A DNA stretch of 64,000 bases, taken from positions 80,481 to 144,480 of the forward strand of contig JAQXIO010000029.1 in the NCBI GenBank assembly GCA_029007825.1, written 5' to 3'. Made by a program: the position numbers and the translations under genes. Below, in pieces: positions 34,730-42,979 of this stretch. The stretch comes from Bacteroidales bacterium (GTDB taxonomy: Bacteria; Bacteroidota; Bacteroidia; Bacteroidales; JAQXIO01). Each line of letters opens with the position of its first letter. The first letter of the stretch is position 1. Below the pieces are notes generated by a model. The model did not search any database. It had not been told where the DNA came from and was given only the letters and a program-made list of their open reading frames with translations.

Positions 34730-35125
34730 TCACAAGGGGCTTTTAGCTTTGCTTTCATAAATTTCATTGATCCGGTCACGGTAGCGTTCCAGATGATCCG
34801 ACAATACATTGTTTATAAACGTCGGCACGGTCAAATCCCACGCTACGACCGGGAGTATTCCGGCGATCTTTGTATATATATCCTGATCGATATAGGTTTG
34901 CCGTTTGACGGAACGTTCCCTTTTCTTTAGAAAAACTGAGGCATAATCTTGCCGTTCTTGCTTCTTTTCCGGTTCTGCGAAAGCAGGCGATTCTGCCGCA
35001 TGAGCAACTTCTTTTGAGGTATTACCGGGAACAGGCTCATCGGTAACATGTTTTAACCTGGGGATATCCCCACGCATCATATCCCTGATCGTATCTTCGT
35101 CTATTTCTATGCGCTTCCTTACCAT
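34730..35125 (-). CDS. DUF3408 family transfer-region protein
   Basis: A 131-residue basic protein. The C-terminal half (VKRQTYIDQDIYTKIAGILPVVAWDLTVPTFINNVLSDHLERYRDRINEIYE) has the DUF3408 pattern, resembling a ribbon-helix-helix-like DNA-binding unit. In Bacteroides conjugative elements this protein (TraB-like) is encoded directly after a ParA-like protein and opposite to mobA, the same arrangement as here. A role in element maintenance or transfer is inferred. Residues 1-60 are acidic/proline-rich and probably disordered. Confidence 0.82.
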   Translation of the reverse strand: MVRKRIEIDEDTIRDMMRGDIPRLKHVTDEPVPGNTSKEVAHAAESPAFAEPEKKQERQDYASVFLKKRERSVKRQTYIDQDIYTKIAGILPVVAWDLTVPTFINNVLSDHLERYRDRINEIYESKAKSPL

Positions 35126-35136
35126 ATCCTATAAGT

Positions 35137-35367
35137 TTAAACATTTGCATAACTAATTGGCCAAAAGCCTATATTATTTCCTTTGAACATTTTGCCCGAA
35201 AGCGGCAACAGCGTGCAACAAAAATAGTTTCTCTTGCTTCCGACGAACAGTTCCAGTACATTCAGTTTTTGCATGGCACGGATACAAGTATCGAAAACGC
35301 CTATGGTTTTTCCGATACTTCTTTTTGGGTTGCTAACGGCAACTACAATTGTCTTTTTCATGTTCAT
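35137..35367 (-). pseudogene. Truncated ParA-like ATPase
   Basis: A 76-residue frame beginning MNMKKTIVVAVSNPKRSIGKT. This is the start of a ParA/TraA-type ATPase with a changed deviant P-loop (PKRSIGKT in place of the usual QKGGVGKT); the remaining sequence has no ParA motifs and ends early. Full-length homologues in Bacteroides elements have about 250 residues. It is 11 bases upstream of the DUF3408 gene and is most likely a decayed remnant. Confidence 0.55.
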
Positions 35368-35444
35368 TCATTTTTAAATTAAACTTTTTATGAATTCTCG
35401 CACTTCACACGAAGCGCGTCTTTTTTCCTCTATCGTCCTTTATT

Positions 35445-35664
35445 GCCAAACTTCTGTAATACCTTATGCAATGCATTATTGCAATATGTCTTAGATGGTA
35501 TTATCGTATTTATTGCAAAGGCACAAGCAAAGCATTATTACAGTACAAACCGGAATGCATCACATCATTTATTACCATGCACTTTGCAAAACACCGTTGC
35601 AATACCTTTTGGATTGCATGCCCGTAGCTGTGGTAAAAACCCTTTGCAAAACATGCTTACAGTA
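35445..35664 (+). repeat. Four iteron-like 19-mers with a 59-60 bp period
   Basis: Copies start at 35468, 35527, 35586 and 35646: GCAATGCATTATTGCAATA, GCAAAGCATTATTACAGTA, GCAAAACACCGTTGCAATA and GCAAAACATGCTTACAGTA. Consensus GCAAnnCAnnnTTnCAnTA. A weaker copy starts at 35445. The 40 bases between copies also share GGATTGCAT/GGAATGCAT-like words, so this is a diverged tandem repeat. It lies between the ParA remnant and mobA, where oriT or partition sites are found in related elements. Confidence 0.6.
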
Positions 35665-35903
35665 GGGGCCGCATTGCGATGTTACGTGCAAATAAACACG
35701 ATATTCCATGACTTTATTCCATTTTGATTCCTGCTGACTATCTATGTCACCGTTTATCGTCCTGTTACACCACTCGGACTATTTGAATGCCTGAATTCAG
35801 CCTGTACTTTTGCCTATACGACAAGGGAGGATATATGATACGAAATTTTAGTCCGGGTAGATGAAAATAGATTGAAAAATATCATTTGCCTGAAGGCTTT
35901 TTG

Positions 35904-35977
35904 ATGTTCAAACGAACATGGCAAGGTGTGTTTTATGCTGCAAGAAATATTTCTTGCAACATAAAACGGATCACCTT
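35904..35977 (+). repeat. Large palindromes upstream of mobA, oriT or terminator candidate
   Basis: ATGTTC-AAAC-GAACAT (35904-35919) is followed by a long near-perfect inverted repeat (35923-35977) with arms AAGGTG, TTTTATG and TTGCAAGAAAT-like segments meeting at GAAATATTTC. It lies 78 bases before mobA. In Bacteroides elements oriT is located just upstream of mobA, so it is a candidate. Confidence 0.5.
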
Positions 35978-36054
35978 CGCCGATGGCTACGGGTGCTTTT
36001 CTCCAAAGTCGAAAATCTGTTCCAGATCATTATTAACCGATAAATATTAGTAAG

Positions 36055-36507
36055 ATGACAAATGAAGACAGAACCAACAGGAGAATGAGGGTGGGACGCA
36101 AACCAAAAAAAGACCGGGCTAAGTTCCGCTATACGGTAAACCTGAATGAAGAAGAGAACAGGCGTTTTTTGCTTATGCTTTCCAAATCGGGAATGACGAA
36201 TGTCAGCCGTTTTATCAATCACGCTTTGTTCGGCAAAGAGATCAAAGTGGTGAAAATAGACAAGGCGACTATGGATTACTATATCCGGCTGACGAATTTT
36301 TACCATCAATTCCAGGCTATTGGGAATAATTACAATCAGGTCGTAAAGGCCATATACCACAATTTCGGGGAGAAAGCGGCTTCTGTGTTGCTCGCAAAAG
36401 TAGTAAGGGCGACCGCGGAACTGATCGTTGTCAGCAAACAGATAATAGCTTTGACCAAAGAATACGAGCAGAAGTGGCTGAAAAAACAGACAAAGGAGCT
36501 TCTATAA
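36055..36507 (+). CDS. mobA: MobA-type relaxosome accessory protein
   Basis: A 150-residue basic protein with the MobA/MobC-like pattern of Bacteroides elements: GRKPKKDRAKFRYTVNLNEEENRRFLLMLSKSGMTNVSRFINHALFG (a ribbon-helix-helix-like N-terminus), then DKATMDYYIRLTNFYHQFQAIGNNYNQVVKAIYHNF. The GNNxNQ-V motif is typical of this family. Such proteins bind oriT and recruit the MobB relaxase. Here no relaxase gene follows; the next gene encodes a BRO-N protein. The element therefore lacks its own relaxase and would depend on another element, or is immobile. Confidence 0.83.
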   Translation: MTNEDRTNRRMRVGRKPKKDRAKFRYTVNLNEEENRRFLLMLSKSGMTNVSRFINHALFGKEIKVVKIDKATMDYYIRLTNFYHQFQAIGNNYNQVVKAIYHNFGEKAASVLLAKVVRATAELIVVSKQIIALTKEYEQKWLKKQTKELL

Positions 36508-36596
36508 GAAGAATATAGCGCAGCGACAGAATAAGTAAACGATCTTTTTTTTAATGAAAGGAATTAATCATTAATTTTACGACAAACGAAAAGGCC

Positions 36597-37430
36597 ATGA
36601 CGAAAGAAAACGCCATCAAGATATTCGAGGATAAAAAAGTCCGCACCGTCTGGGACGATGAACAGGAGAAGTGGTATATATCTATTGTGGATGTTATCGC
36701 AGTATTAACCGACAGTGTAGATCCTACTGCTTATTGGAGAAAGTTGAAACAACGCCTTAAAGCCGAAGGAAATGAAACCGTGACGAATTGTCACGGTTTG
36801 AAAATGCCAGCTGCAGACGGCAAAATGCGCCTTACAGATGTGGCCGATACGGAACAGCTTTTCCGTCTGATACAGTCTATCCCGTCACCGAAAGCGGAGC
36901 CAGTCAAAATGTGGTTGGCGCAACTGGGACGTGAACGCCTTGAAGAGATCGACGATCCCGAACTCGGAATAGACAGGGCTATGGAATATTATCACAGAAA
37001 AGGCTACTCCGAAACCTGGATCAACCAGCGGCTGAAAAGTATCGAAGTACGAAAAGAGCTCACAGACGAGTGGGAACGCCGCGGCATAAAGAAAGGACAG
37101 CAGTACGCTACCCTTACGGATATTATTACCTACGGATGGTCGGGAATGACTACCAAACAGTATAAACAGTTTAAAGGTCTGAAAACGGAAAGTCTGAGGG
37201 ATAATATGACGAATCTGGAATTGGTTTTAAACATGCTGGCCGAAGCCTCTACATCTGAAATATCGAAGGAAAAACAGCCCCGGACATTTATCCAAAATGC
37301 GAAAGTCGCACAGGAGGGCAGTTCGGTAGCCGCAGCTGCACGCAGACAACTCGAACTGAAAAGCGGGAAAAAGGTCGTAACCCCTTTGAACGCTAAAAGC
37401 ATCAGGGCTTTAAAAAAAGAGGACGAATAA
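36597..37430 (+). CDS. BRO-N domain protein (DinD/antirepressor-like)
   Basis: A 277-residue protein with an N-terminal BRO domain: AIKIFEDKKVRTVWDDEQEKWYISIVDVIAVLTDSVDPTAYWRKLKQRL, then LPAADGKMRLTDVADTEQLFRLIQSIPSPKAEPVKMWLAQLGRERLEEIDDPE, which is also typical of DNA damage-inducible protein D-like proteins. The C-terminal half is helical and basic. Frequent on Bacteroidota mobile elements, perhaps as a regulator; the function is not established. Starts 90 bases after mobA. Confidence 0.83.
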   Translation: MTKENAIKIFEDKKVRTVWDDEQEKWYISIVDVIAVLTDSVDPTAYWRKLKQRLKAEGNETVTNCHGLKMPAADGKMRLTDVADTEQLFRLIQSIPSPKAEPVKMWLAQLGRERLEEIDDPELGIDRAMEYYHRKGYSETWINQRLKSIEVRKELTDEWERRGIKKGQQYATLTDIITYGWSGMTTKQYKQFKGLKTESLRDNMTNLELVLNMLAEASTSEISKEKQPRTFIQNAKVAQEGSSVAAAARRQLELKSGKKVVTPLNAKSIRALKKEDE

Positions 37431-37972
37431 ACATCGAACCAATACTCCGGTCAACTTACGCCTTCGCCCCTACTTAAACACATTACGCCGCATGGCCCGC
37501 ACCGCCTGCCAAGTCCCTTCTCAAGGTAACCGGCACGACGGTACCCTGCGCATTTGCCCCTTCCGGGTTTTACGGCCAAAATTCCCTGCGGTAATTTTAA
37601 CCGTAAAAAATGCTCCGGAACCGCCGTGCCGGTTGTGCCGTTTCCCGGGACTTAGCATGCGATGCCGACCGATGACGCATATTACCGTGTCAACAGGAGA
37701 GGATTTTGCTCAGGCGCAACAAAAAAGGGGGACTAAAGCTGCTCCGCCTCCCTCTTCTGCATATTACCGGGCGGGAGCGTTCCCGCGCTTTTCATCCGCC
37801 GTGCACCCTTTTGAACGTCCCGCTCCGCAAGGGCCCGCCTGCCCTGCGCTTTTTCCATATACTTTCCATATACAATCCTATTGTATCAAAATATCGGTTA
37901 AAATTTGGTATAAAACATTTTTTTCCTTATATTCGATATAGCTGCCGGCATAACAAATAAATATTGTGTGCC
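37431..37972. other. GC-rich intergenic region without gene
   Basis: About 540 bases. A 149-codon plus-strand frame (from 37492) is rich in Pro, Arg and Cys and has no protein-like pattern. A hairpin GCGGGA...TCCCGC at 37771-37786 followed by GCTTTT may be a terminator. The last 100 bases are AT-rich and probably contain the promoter of the next gene. Confidence 0.45.
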
Positions 37973-40693
37973 ATGAATACTATTACTGTCAGAACAACCG
38001 GGGCGACGTTATTGTCTGCCGTATTTTCCGTGTTTTTATCTTTCGCGGGCAACCTTAATTCCGTTCCGGACCTGTTTTCCGAACAGATTTCTGTTTACCC
38101 ACAGGAAAAGCTGTACGTCCAGACCGACAAACCCTATTATATCGTAGGAGAGGACGTCTGGTTCAGGGCATTCCTCGCGGATAACATGTCACTGATACCA
38201 GACACCACGAGCCGGTATGTCTACGGGGAACTTGTCAGCCCCGTCGATACGGTCGTAACCCGTGTAAAGGTGCGTCCCGTAAACGGAGCTTATTCGGGAT
38301 ATATCCATCTGGACGAAAGTCTGGTCGAAGGGGATTACCAACTTCGTTTCTATACGCAGTATATGCAGAATACGGGGGAAGAATACTTCTTCCGCAAACG
38401 CATAGCCATAGGCGGCGGTCTTTCCGGCTATTACCGCACCGACGCCAAATTCAGATTCCCCGAAAGCGGCAAGGTGGACGTTACTTTGCAGTTCTTCCCC
38501 ATAGTAGGGAATACCGACACGCCTATCGTTCCTTCAAAAGTGCTTATAGGCGACAAGAAAGGCAAGAAAGATGAAATAACCCTTGTGGACGGAAATAAGG
38601 TGCATCTACTGCTCGATCCCGAACAAGACGTTATGAACCGGATACTTTACCTCGAATATTACTATGACAGCCGCGTACACAGGCAGTATATACCCATACC
38701 TATGCCCGATACAGACTACGCCGTTTCGTTCTTTCCAGAAGGAGGCAACCTTCCGTCCGGCACCCTTGCCCGCATAGCATTCAAAGCCCTCGATCCAAAC
38801 GGCCTCGGGGAAAAAGTAACGGGATATATCACCGACGGCAAAGGAGAACGCATAGCCGATATAGAGTCCAACAGCCTCGGCATGGGAGCATTCTCCATTA
38901 AAGCCGATGCAGGGGAAACCTATACAGCCGTATGCCGCAACAGCAAAGGTTATGAAAAAAGCTTTACTTTACCCGAAGCCAAAGCAAACGCCATATCCAT
39001 AGGTGCAGGATGGCACAACGGCAACCTAAACGTTACAGTCCTTGCATCACAGAATACGCAGCTACCCGAAGATATGGACCTGCTTATCCATTGCCGGGGA
39101 AAACTACTTTACAACGATACATGGAATAACTCAAAGAACTATATACGCCTGGACGGGAAACAACTCCCCTCCGGGATATTGCATATAGTGCTTTCGGATA
39201 AGGAGAGGAACATACTCAGCGAAAGGCTCGTGTTCAATATAAACGAAGAAGCCGACATAGCAAGCCTAACCTTTACCCCCAACCAAAACAACTACGTAAG
39301 GCGGGATAAGGTAGTCTCACAAATAAACCTTACCGACACCGAAGGCAATCCTTTGGAAGGCAGCTTTGCCATATCCGTTACGGACGATTCGGACGTTACC
39401 CCAGACAGTACGAACAATATCCTTACCTCGATGCTTCTCACTTCCGACCTGAAAGGATATATCGAAAATCCGGCGTATTATTTCGGAAACAACAACTGTA
39501 ATAACGGCAATAATACCAGTAATAACAGTAACACCGGAAATATAGACAAAAGCCGCCTTGCCGATCTGGATGTACTGATGCTTACGCAGGGCTGGTGCAG
39601 ATATGATATACCCGCATTGTTGAAAGGCAACGTAGAAAAACCGAAGATAGATTTCGAATACACGCAGGCCATCACGGGAAGCGTATTGGGCGGCACATGG
39701 CTCAATAAGAAAAAAGAAGGTATCGGGATGCTGGTCGTCGCTATGGATACCACGTTTTCGGCAACAGCCGTAACCGATACCGCAGGCCGATTCCGTTTCG
39801 ACGGCTTCGAATGGCCGGACAGTACACGCTACATTGTTCAGGCATTAAATAAGAACGGAAAGCGTAACGTTGAACTCACCCTCGATACGGTTTACTACCC
39901 GGCAGTATTGAAACCGCTGCCGTTCGGTTTCCCCAAAGACCGCACCGAACAGGCAAAGTACATGGCTAAGGCAGAAGAGAAGTTCACCGTAGAGGACGGT
40001 ATGAGAACCTATAATATCGAAGAAATCGTGGTGCAAGGAAAGAGAAGAGAATACAAATATGAATCGATTTTTTCTTCAAAAATAAATTCAAACCTAATAT
40101 GGGCAGAAGACTATCCATATATAACAGACACCTATATGTTATTGAATCAATTACCGGGCATTAGAATTATAGGAGATGGCATGAAAAAAGAAATAAGAAT
40201 TATAAAAGGAGGAAATATTAATGGAGAAGTTTTGATGATGATTGATAACTTTATAGTACCTGACAATGATTTCGTTTATACACTTCCCCCACATTTAATT
40301 GAAACCATTGAATTGGCATGGGGGCCACAACTGGCACTTTTGGGAGTTCAACCCAAACCTGTCTCCGGTTTATTGATAATAACAACGAAAACAGACGCAA
40401 GAAACAAAACACGTGAATATTACAATATTCGCACTATTCAGCCTCATGGATATCAAGCACCTAAAGAATTTTATTCACCTGTTTACGAAACCAAAGAACA
40501 GCGGGACAATGAAACGCCTGACCTTCGCACAACGGTTTATTGGAATCCCGATATACAGACTTCACCCGACGGCAAAGCCGAGGTTCTGTTCTATACCGCC
40601 GACGCTCCCACGGCCTATTCCGTAATTATCGAAGGCCAGACAAAGGACGGAAGGCTGATACGTAATACAAGTAAAATCCTACGTAAAAAATAG
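37973..40693 (+). CDS. Large secreted macroglobulin-like/TonB-plug surface protein
   Basis: A 906-residue exported protein (start at MNTITVRTTGATLLSAVFSV; an in-frame TTG lies 9 bases earlier). After the signal come alpha-2-macroglobulin-like MG domains (EKLYVQTDKPYYIVGEDVWFRAFL; FPEGGNLPSGTLARIAFKA; FTPNQNNYVRRDKVVSQINLTD). An Asn-rich linker lies at about residues 504-525. A CarboxypepD-like domain (ITGSVLGGTWLNKKKEGIGMLVVAMD) and a plug-like domain follow (VVQGKRREYKYES, LLNQLPGIRII, LLIITTKT), then a last beta domain. Similar proteins are common in Bacteroidota and on their elements; the ligand is unknown. Composition changes strongly between about 40045 and 40490 (plug part), where codons become AT-rich. 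Confidence 0.75.
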   Translation: MNTITVRTTGATLLSAVFSVFLSFAGNLNSVPDLFSEQISVYPQEKLYVQTDKPYYIVGEDVWFRAFLADNMSLIPDTTSRYVYGELVSPVDTVVTRVKVRPVNGAYSGYIHLDESLVEGDYQLRFYTQYMQNTGEEYFFRKRIAIGGGLSGYYRTDAKFRFPESGKVDVTLQFFPIVGNTDTPIVPSKVLIGDKKGKKDEITLVDGNKVHLLLDPEQDVMNRILYLEYYYDSRVHRQYIPIPMPDTDYAVSFFPEGGNLPSGTLARIAFKALDPNGLGEKVTGYITDGKGERIADIESNSLGMGAFSIKADAGETYTAVCRNSKGYEKSFTLPEAKANAISIGAGWHNGNLNVTVLASQNTQLPEDMDLLIHCRGKLLYNDTWNNSKNYIRLDGKQLPSGILHIVLSDKERNILSERLVFNINEEADIASLTFTPNQNNYVRRDKVVSQINLTDTEGNPLEGSFAISVTDDSDVTPDSTNNILTSMLLTSDLKGYIENPAYYFGNNNCNNGNNTSNNSNTGNIDKSRLADLDVLMLTQGWCRYDIPALLKGNVEKPKIDFEYTQAITGSVLGGTWLNKKKEGIGMLVVAMDTTFSATAVTDTAGRFRFDGFEWPDSTRYIVQALNKNGKRNVELTLDTVYYPAVLKPLPFGFPKDRTEQAKYMAKAEEKFTVEDGMRTYNIEEIVVQGKRREYKYESIFSSKINSNLIWAEDYPYITDTYMLLNQLPGIRIIGDGMKKEIRIIKGGNINGEVLMMIDNFIVPDNDFVYTLPPHLIETIELAWGPQLALLGVQPKPVSGLLIITTKTDARNKTREYYNIRTIQPHGYQAPKEFYSPVYETKEQRDNETPDLRTTVYWNPDIQTSPDGKAEVLFYTADAPTAYSVIIEGQTKDGRLIRNTSKILRKK

Positions 40694-40997
40694 TGCCGGT
40701 TGTACAGAGAGATTGTTTACTGTTATTGTTCATATTTCATCTATTTCCAATAAATTCTTTGTATCTTTATCATTGCAAAACCATTTGTAGTTATACTGCG
40801 GTAACGGTCAGGAAATCAAGTGACTAAAGTTGATTTCCGACCTATACGAATGGGCTGAAAAAAGGCGGTACAACACGTATATTGAAAACATTGTTAATCA
40901 ACTCATTGCATTTGTCCCTACATTCAATGTAATTGTAAAAATGAGGTTTGTACCGTTTAAGAGGCGAAAACGCTGAATCTCAATAGCGTAAATATGC
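40694..40997. other. Right end of the mobile element, noncoding
   Basis: About 300 bases without gene. Contains an inverted repeat GGAAATCAA...TTGATTTCC (40811-40838), CGGTACAA (40866-40873) and its inverted partner TTGTACCG (40948-40955), and short motifs shared with the left end (AAAGTTGA, TTTGTACCGT). Confidence 0.5.
40811..40838. repeat. Perfect 9-bp inverted repeat near the right end
   Basis: GGAAATCAA and TTGATTTCC are separated by 10 bases. The right arm includes AAAGTTGA, which also occurs at 21335. It could be a binding site for the HTH or integrase proteins. Confidence 0.45.
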
Positions 40998-41015
40998 TGC
41001 ATCGGTAAGTAGTTG
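40998..41015 (+). repeat. Right attachment site (attR) core, displaced mnmE 3' end
   Basis: TGCATCGGTAAGTAGTTG is a direct copy of the mnmE end at 21140-21157 with three transitions. Read as codons it gives Cys-Ile-Gly-Lys-stop, the same as MnmE, with changes only in the third positions of Gly and Lys and in the stop codon. The simplest reading is that the original chromosomal 3' end of mnmE was displaced here when the element inserted. Confidence 0.78.
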
Positions 41016-41253
41016 GTAATAAATATATTCCATTGGAAAAGAGGAGAGGCGTACTCTCGTCGTATTCTAATGTGCGAAATTATCGACAATAACTATAATG
41101 TGAATATTTTGGTCATATAAATATATCTCAAGCAGAAAAAACGATTGATTTGTCGAAATTCAAGAACAGTTGATGGATATAGGAAAAGAAACAGAAGTTA
41201 CCGGAAATAAGCATAATGAATTTCTGAGAGTTTGATTAAATAATATATACGAT
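41016..41253. other. Chromosomal flank between attR and the GIY-YIG gene
   Basis: No gene recognised. By the attR interpretation this is the sequence that followed mnmE before insertion. Confidence 0.4.
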
Positions 41254-42081
41254 ATGGGAAAAACTGTAACAACTTATCTAATTGACGGAGATCCGAAAGG
41301 AACGCAATATGTATTCATCAGTAATAAAATTTGCCAGATGTTTGTTATTCCACGTGCGAATCTTTCGATATTGAATGAAAGACCTGATCTGCAAACACCT
41401 GCATTCTATATTTTATTGGGAGAAGATGAAAATACGAAACCTAAAGCATATATCGGAGAAACAGAGAATTTTAAAGAACGAGTAAAAGACCATGACAGCA
41501 AAAAGATATTCTGGCAAAAAGCCTTGATCTTTATCTCGAAAGATGCAGCAATGACAAAGGCAGACGTACAATATCTGGAGCATAAAGCAGTGAGTGAAGC
41601 GCGCAAAGCCAATACTTTTGTTTTGAACGAAAACAAGCAGACCCCAAAAGCTCCGAACCTTCCGGAATATCAGAAAGATGCTATGGATGAGTTTTTTGAA
41701 GATATCAAATTCTTAACCTCTTTTACAGGATGTGCTATTTTTGATATTATCGAAACAAAAAAACAGCATCTTTTTTATACCCGAAACAGAGGTTGTAATG
41801 CCGTAGGTTTTTATAATTCTTCGGGATTTACGGTTTTAAAAGGCAGTATAATCACCAAAGGAAATACAGAATCATTCTCATGGGCAGAGAAAAGGGAAAA
41901 ACTCATAAAGGAATATACAGTACAAAAAGGCGGAAATTTAGTACTGGAATCAGATGTAACTTTTTCGAGTCCAAGCACAGCTGCTGATTTTTGTCTGGGA
42001 AGAGGTTGCAATGGTTGGGGTATATGGAAAGATAAAGATGGGCAAACATTAGATGCTGTTTACAGAAAACAACTGGAATAA
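41254..42081 (+). CDS. GIY-YIG nuclease family protein with DUF4357
   Basis: A 275-residue protein. The GIY-YIG-like part is TPAFYILLGEDENTKPKAYIGETENFKERVKDHDSKKIFWQKALIFI, with the YILLG/YIGET pair and the downstream Arg/Glu region. The C-terminal part GCNAVGFYNSSGFTVLKGSIITK and DVTFSSPSTAADFCLGRGCNGWGIWKD is the DUF4357 pattern. Such proteins are scattered in bacteria, often called DUF4357/endonuclease proteins; their biological role is unclear. First gene after attR. Confidence 0.82.
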   Translation: MGKTVTTYLIDGDPKGTQYVFISNKICQMFVIPRANLSILNERPDLQTPAFYILLGEDENTKPKAYIGETENFKERVKDHDSKKIFWQKALIFISKDAAMTKADVQYLEHKAVSEARKANTFVLNENKQTPKAPNLPEYQKDAMDEFFEDIKFLTSFTGCAIFDIIETKKQHLFYTRNRGCNAVGFYNSSGFTVLKGSIITKGNTESFSWAEKREKLIKEYTVQKGGNLVLESDVTFSSPSTAADFCLGRGCNGWGIWKDKDGQTLDAVYRKQLE

Positions 42082-42125
42082 TACACAAGATAGGATCTGG
42101 AAATTAATCGATTAAAGAAAAAACA

Positions 42126-42308
42126 ATGGCATCAAATTGCAGCAATTGCCCCATGAGGGCAAAACATGATAAGAGTCCTAAGTCGTTAATGGGACGGTTC
42201 TGGCGTTGGCATATCAATTTTTGTCCGGGTTGGAAAGGGTATTTCAAGGCTCTTTCGCCTAACGAGCAAAGTGAGTTGAGAGAGAAGTATGAGTTCAAAA
42301 AATATTAG
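42126..42308 (+). CDS. Small conserved Cys-containing protein
   Basis: A 60-residue protein with an N-terminal CSNCPMRAKHDKSP motif and the aromatic core FWRWHINFCPGWKGYFKAL. The four cysteines could bind a metal. Similar short proteins occur in other Bacteroidota by my recollection, which with the good spacing to the next gene (15 bases) supports it as real. Function unknown. Confidence 0.65.
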   Translation: MASNCSNCPMRAKHDKSPKSLMGRFWRWHINFCPGWKGYFKALSPNEQSELREKYEFKKY

Positions 42309-42323
42309 GCATAGATATAAAGA

Positions 42324-42935
42324 ATGATGAAAAAAGAGATTTTGTTTGTGCTGCTCAATGGGTTTGCAGACTGGGAAGGGGCTTATATTGCCCCGAGTCT
42401 GAGTTGCGGCGTAGAGCCCGGAAGCAAAAGTAAATATGTGGTTAAAACTGTATCTTTAACCAAAGACCCGGCAGTGTCATGCGGCGGTTTCAAGGTACTC
42501 CCCGACTATGAGATCGGTGATATTCCTGTCGATTATGCAGGGGTTGTGCTGGTCGGTGGTATGGGGTGGCTGACACCGGAGGCCGAGGCGGTTGTTGCTT
42601 TGGTCAAAGATGCTATTGCGAACAACAAACTGGTAGCCGGAATCTGCAATGCTTCGGTCTTTCTCGGGATGCATGGGTTTCTGAACAGGGTAAACCATAC
42701 CAGCAACGGGTTGGACTATTTGAAAAATTATGCGGGAGCAAACTATACAGGTGAAAGCCGTTATAAAAATGAGCCTGCGGTCAGGGATGCAAATATTGTA
42801 ACTGCCAACGGATTTTCCGCACTGGAATTCTGCCGTGAAATCCTCTATGCTTTGGAAGCAGATACGCCGAAAAAGATAGAGAAAAGTTATCGAATGAACA
42901 AAACAGGCGTTTGGGAAGCATCTGAGGCGGAGTGA
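42324..42935 (+). CDS. DJ-1/PfpI family protein
   Basis: A 203-residue class I glutamine amidotransferase-like protein. Signatures are EILFVLLNGFADWEGAYIA (N-terminal strand with the conserved acidic residue), VVLVGGMGWL, and the nucleophile elbow LVAGICNASVFLGMHGFL (Cys), followed by a His-containing turn replaced by NHTSNG. Members are glyoxalases, chaperones or amidases; which applies is not visible. Either of two adjacent ATGs may start it. It is part of a plus-strand run with the next two genes. Confidence 0.85.
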   Translation: MMKKEILFVLLNGFADWEGAYIAPSLSCGVEPGSKSKYVVKTVSLTKDPAVSCGGFKVLPDYEIGDIPVDYAGVVLVGGMGWLTPEAEAVVALVKDAIANNKLVAGICNASVFLGMHGFLNRVNHTSNGLDYLKNYAGANYTGESRYKNEPAVRDANIVTANGFSALEFCREILYALEADTPKKIEKSYRMNKTGVWEASEAE

Positions 42936-42979
42936 AATTAAAAATCGGGACGCTGAGTCCAATAAATACTAATAAAATT

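Noticed and set aside
34700..34930. 76-codon plus-strand open frame
   Set aside because: It lies opposite to the DUF3408 gene, whose family pattern is clear.
35468..35664. CRISPR-like spacing of repeats
   Set aside because: Repeats are only 19 bases, too different from each other, spacers share words, and there are no cas genes; a tandem iteron-like array fits better.
37492..37941. 149-codon plus-strand open frame
   Set aside because: Pro/Arg/Cys-rich translation without secondary-structure pattern or family features; it looks like a chance frame in GC-rich DNA.
40898..41089. 63-codon minus-strand frame across the right attachment site
   Set aside because: It spans the attR junction and has no protein-like features.
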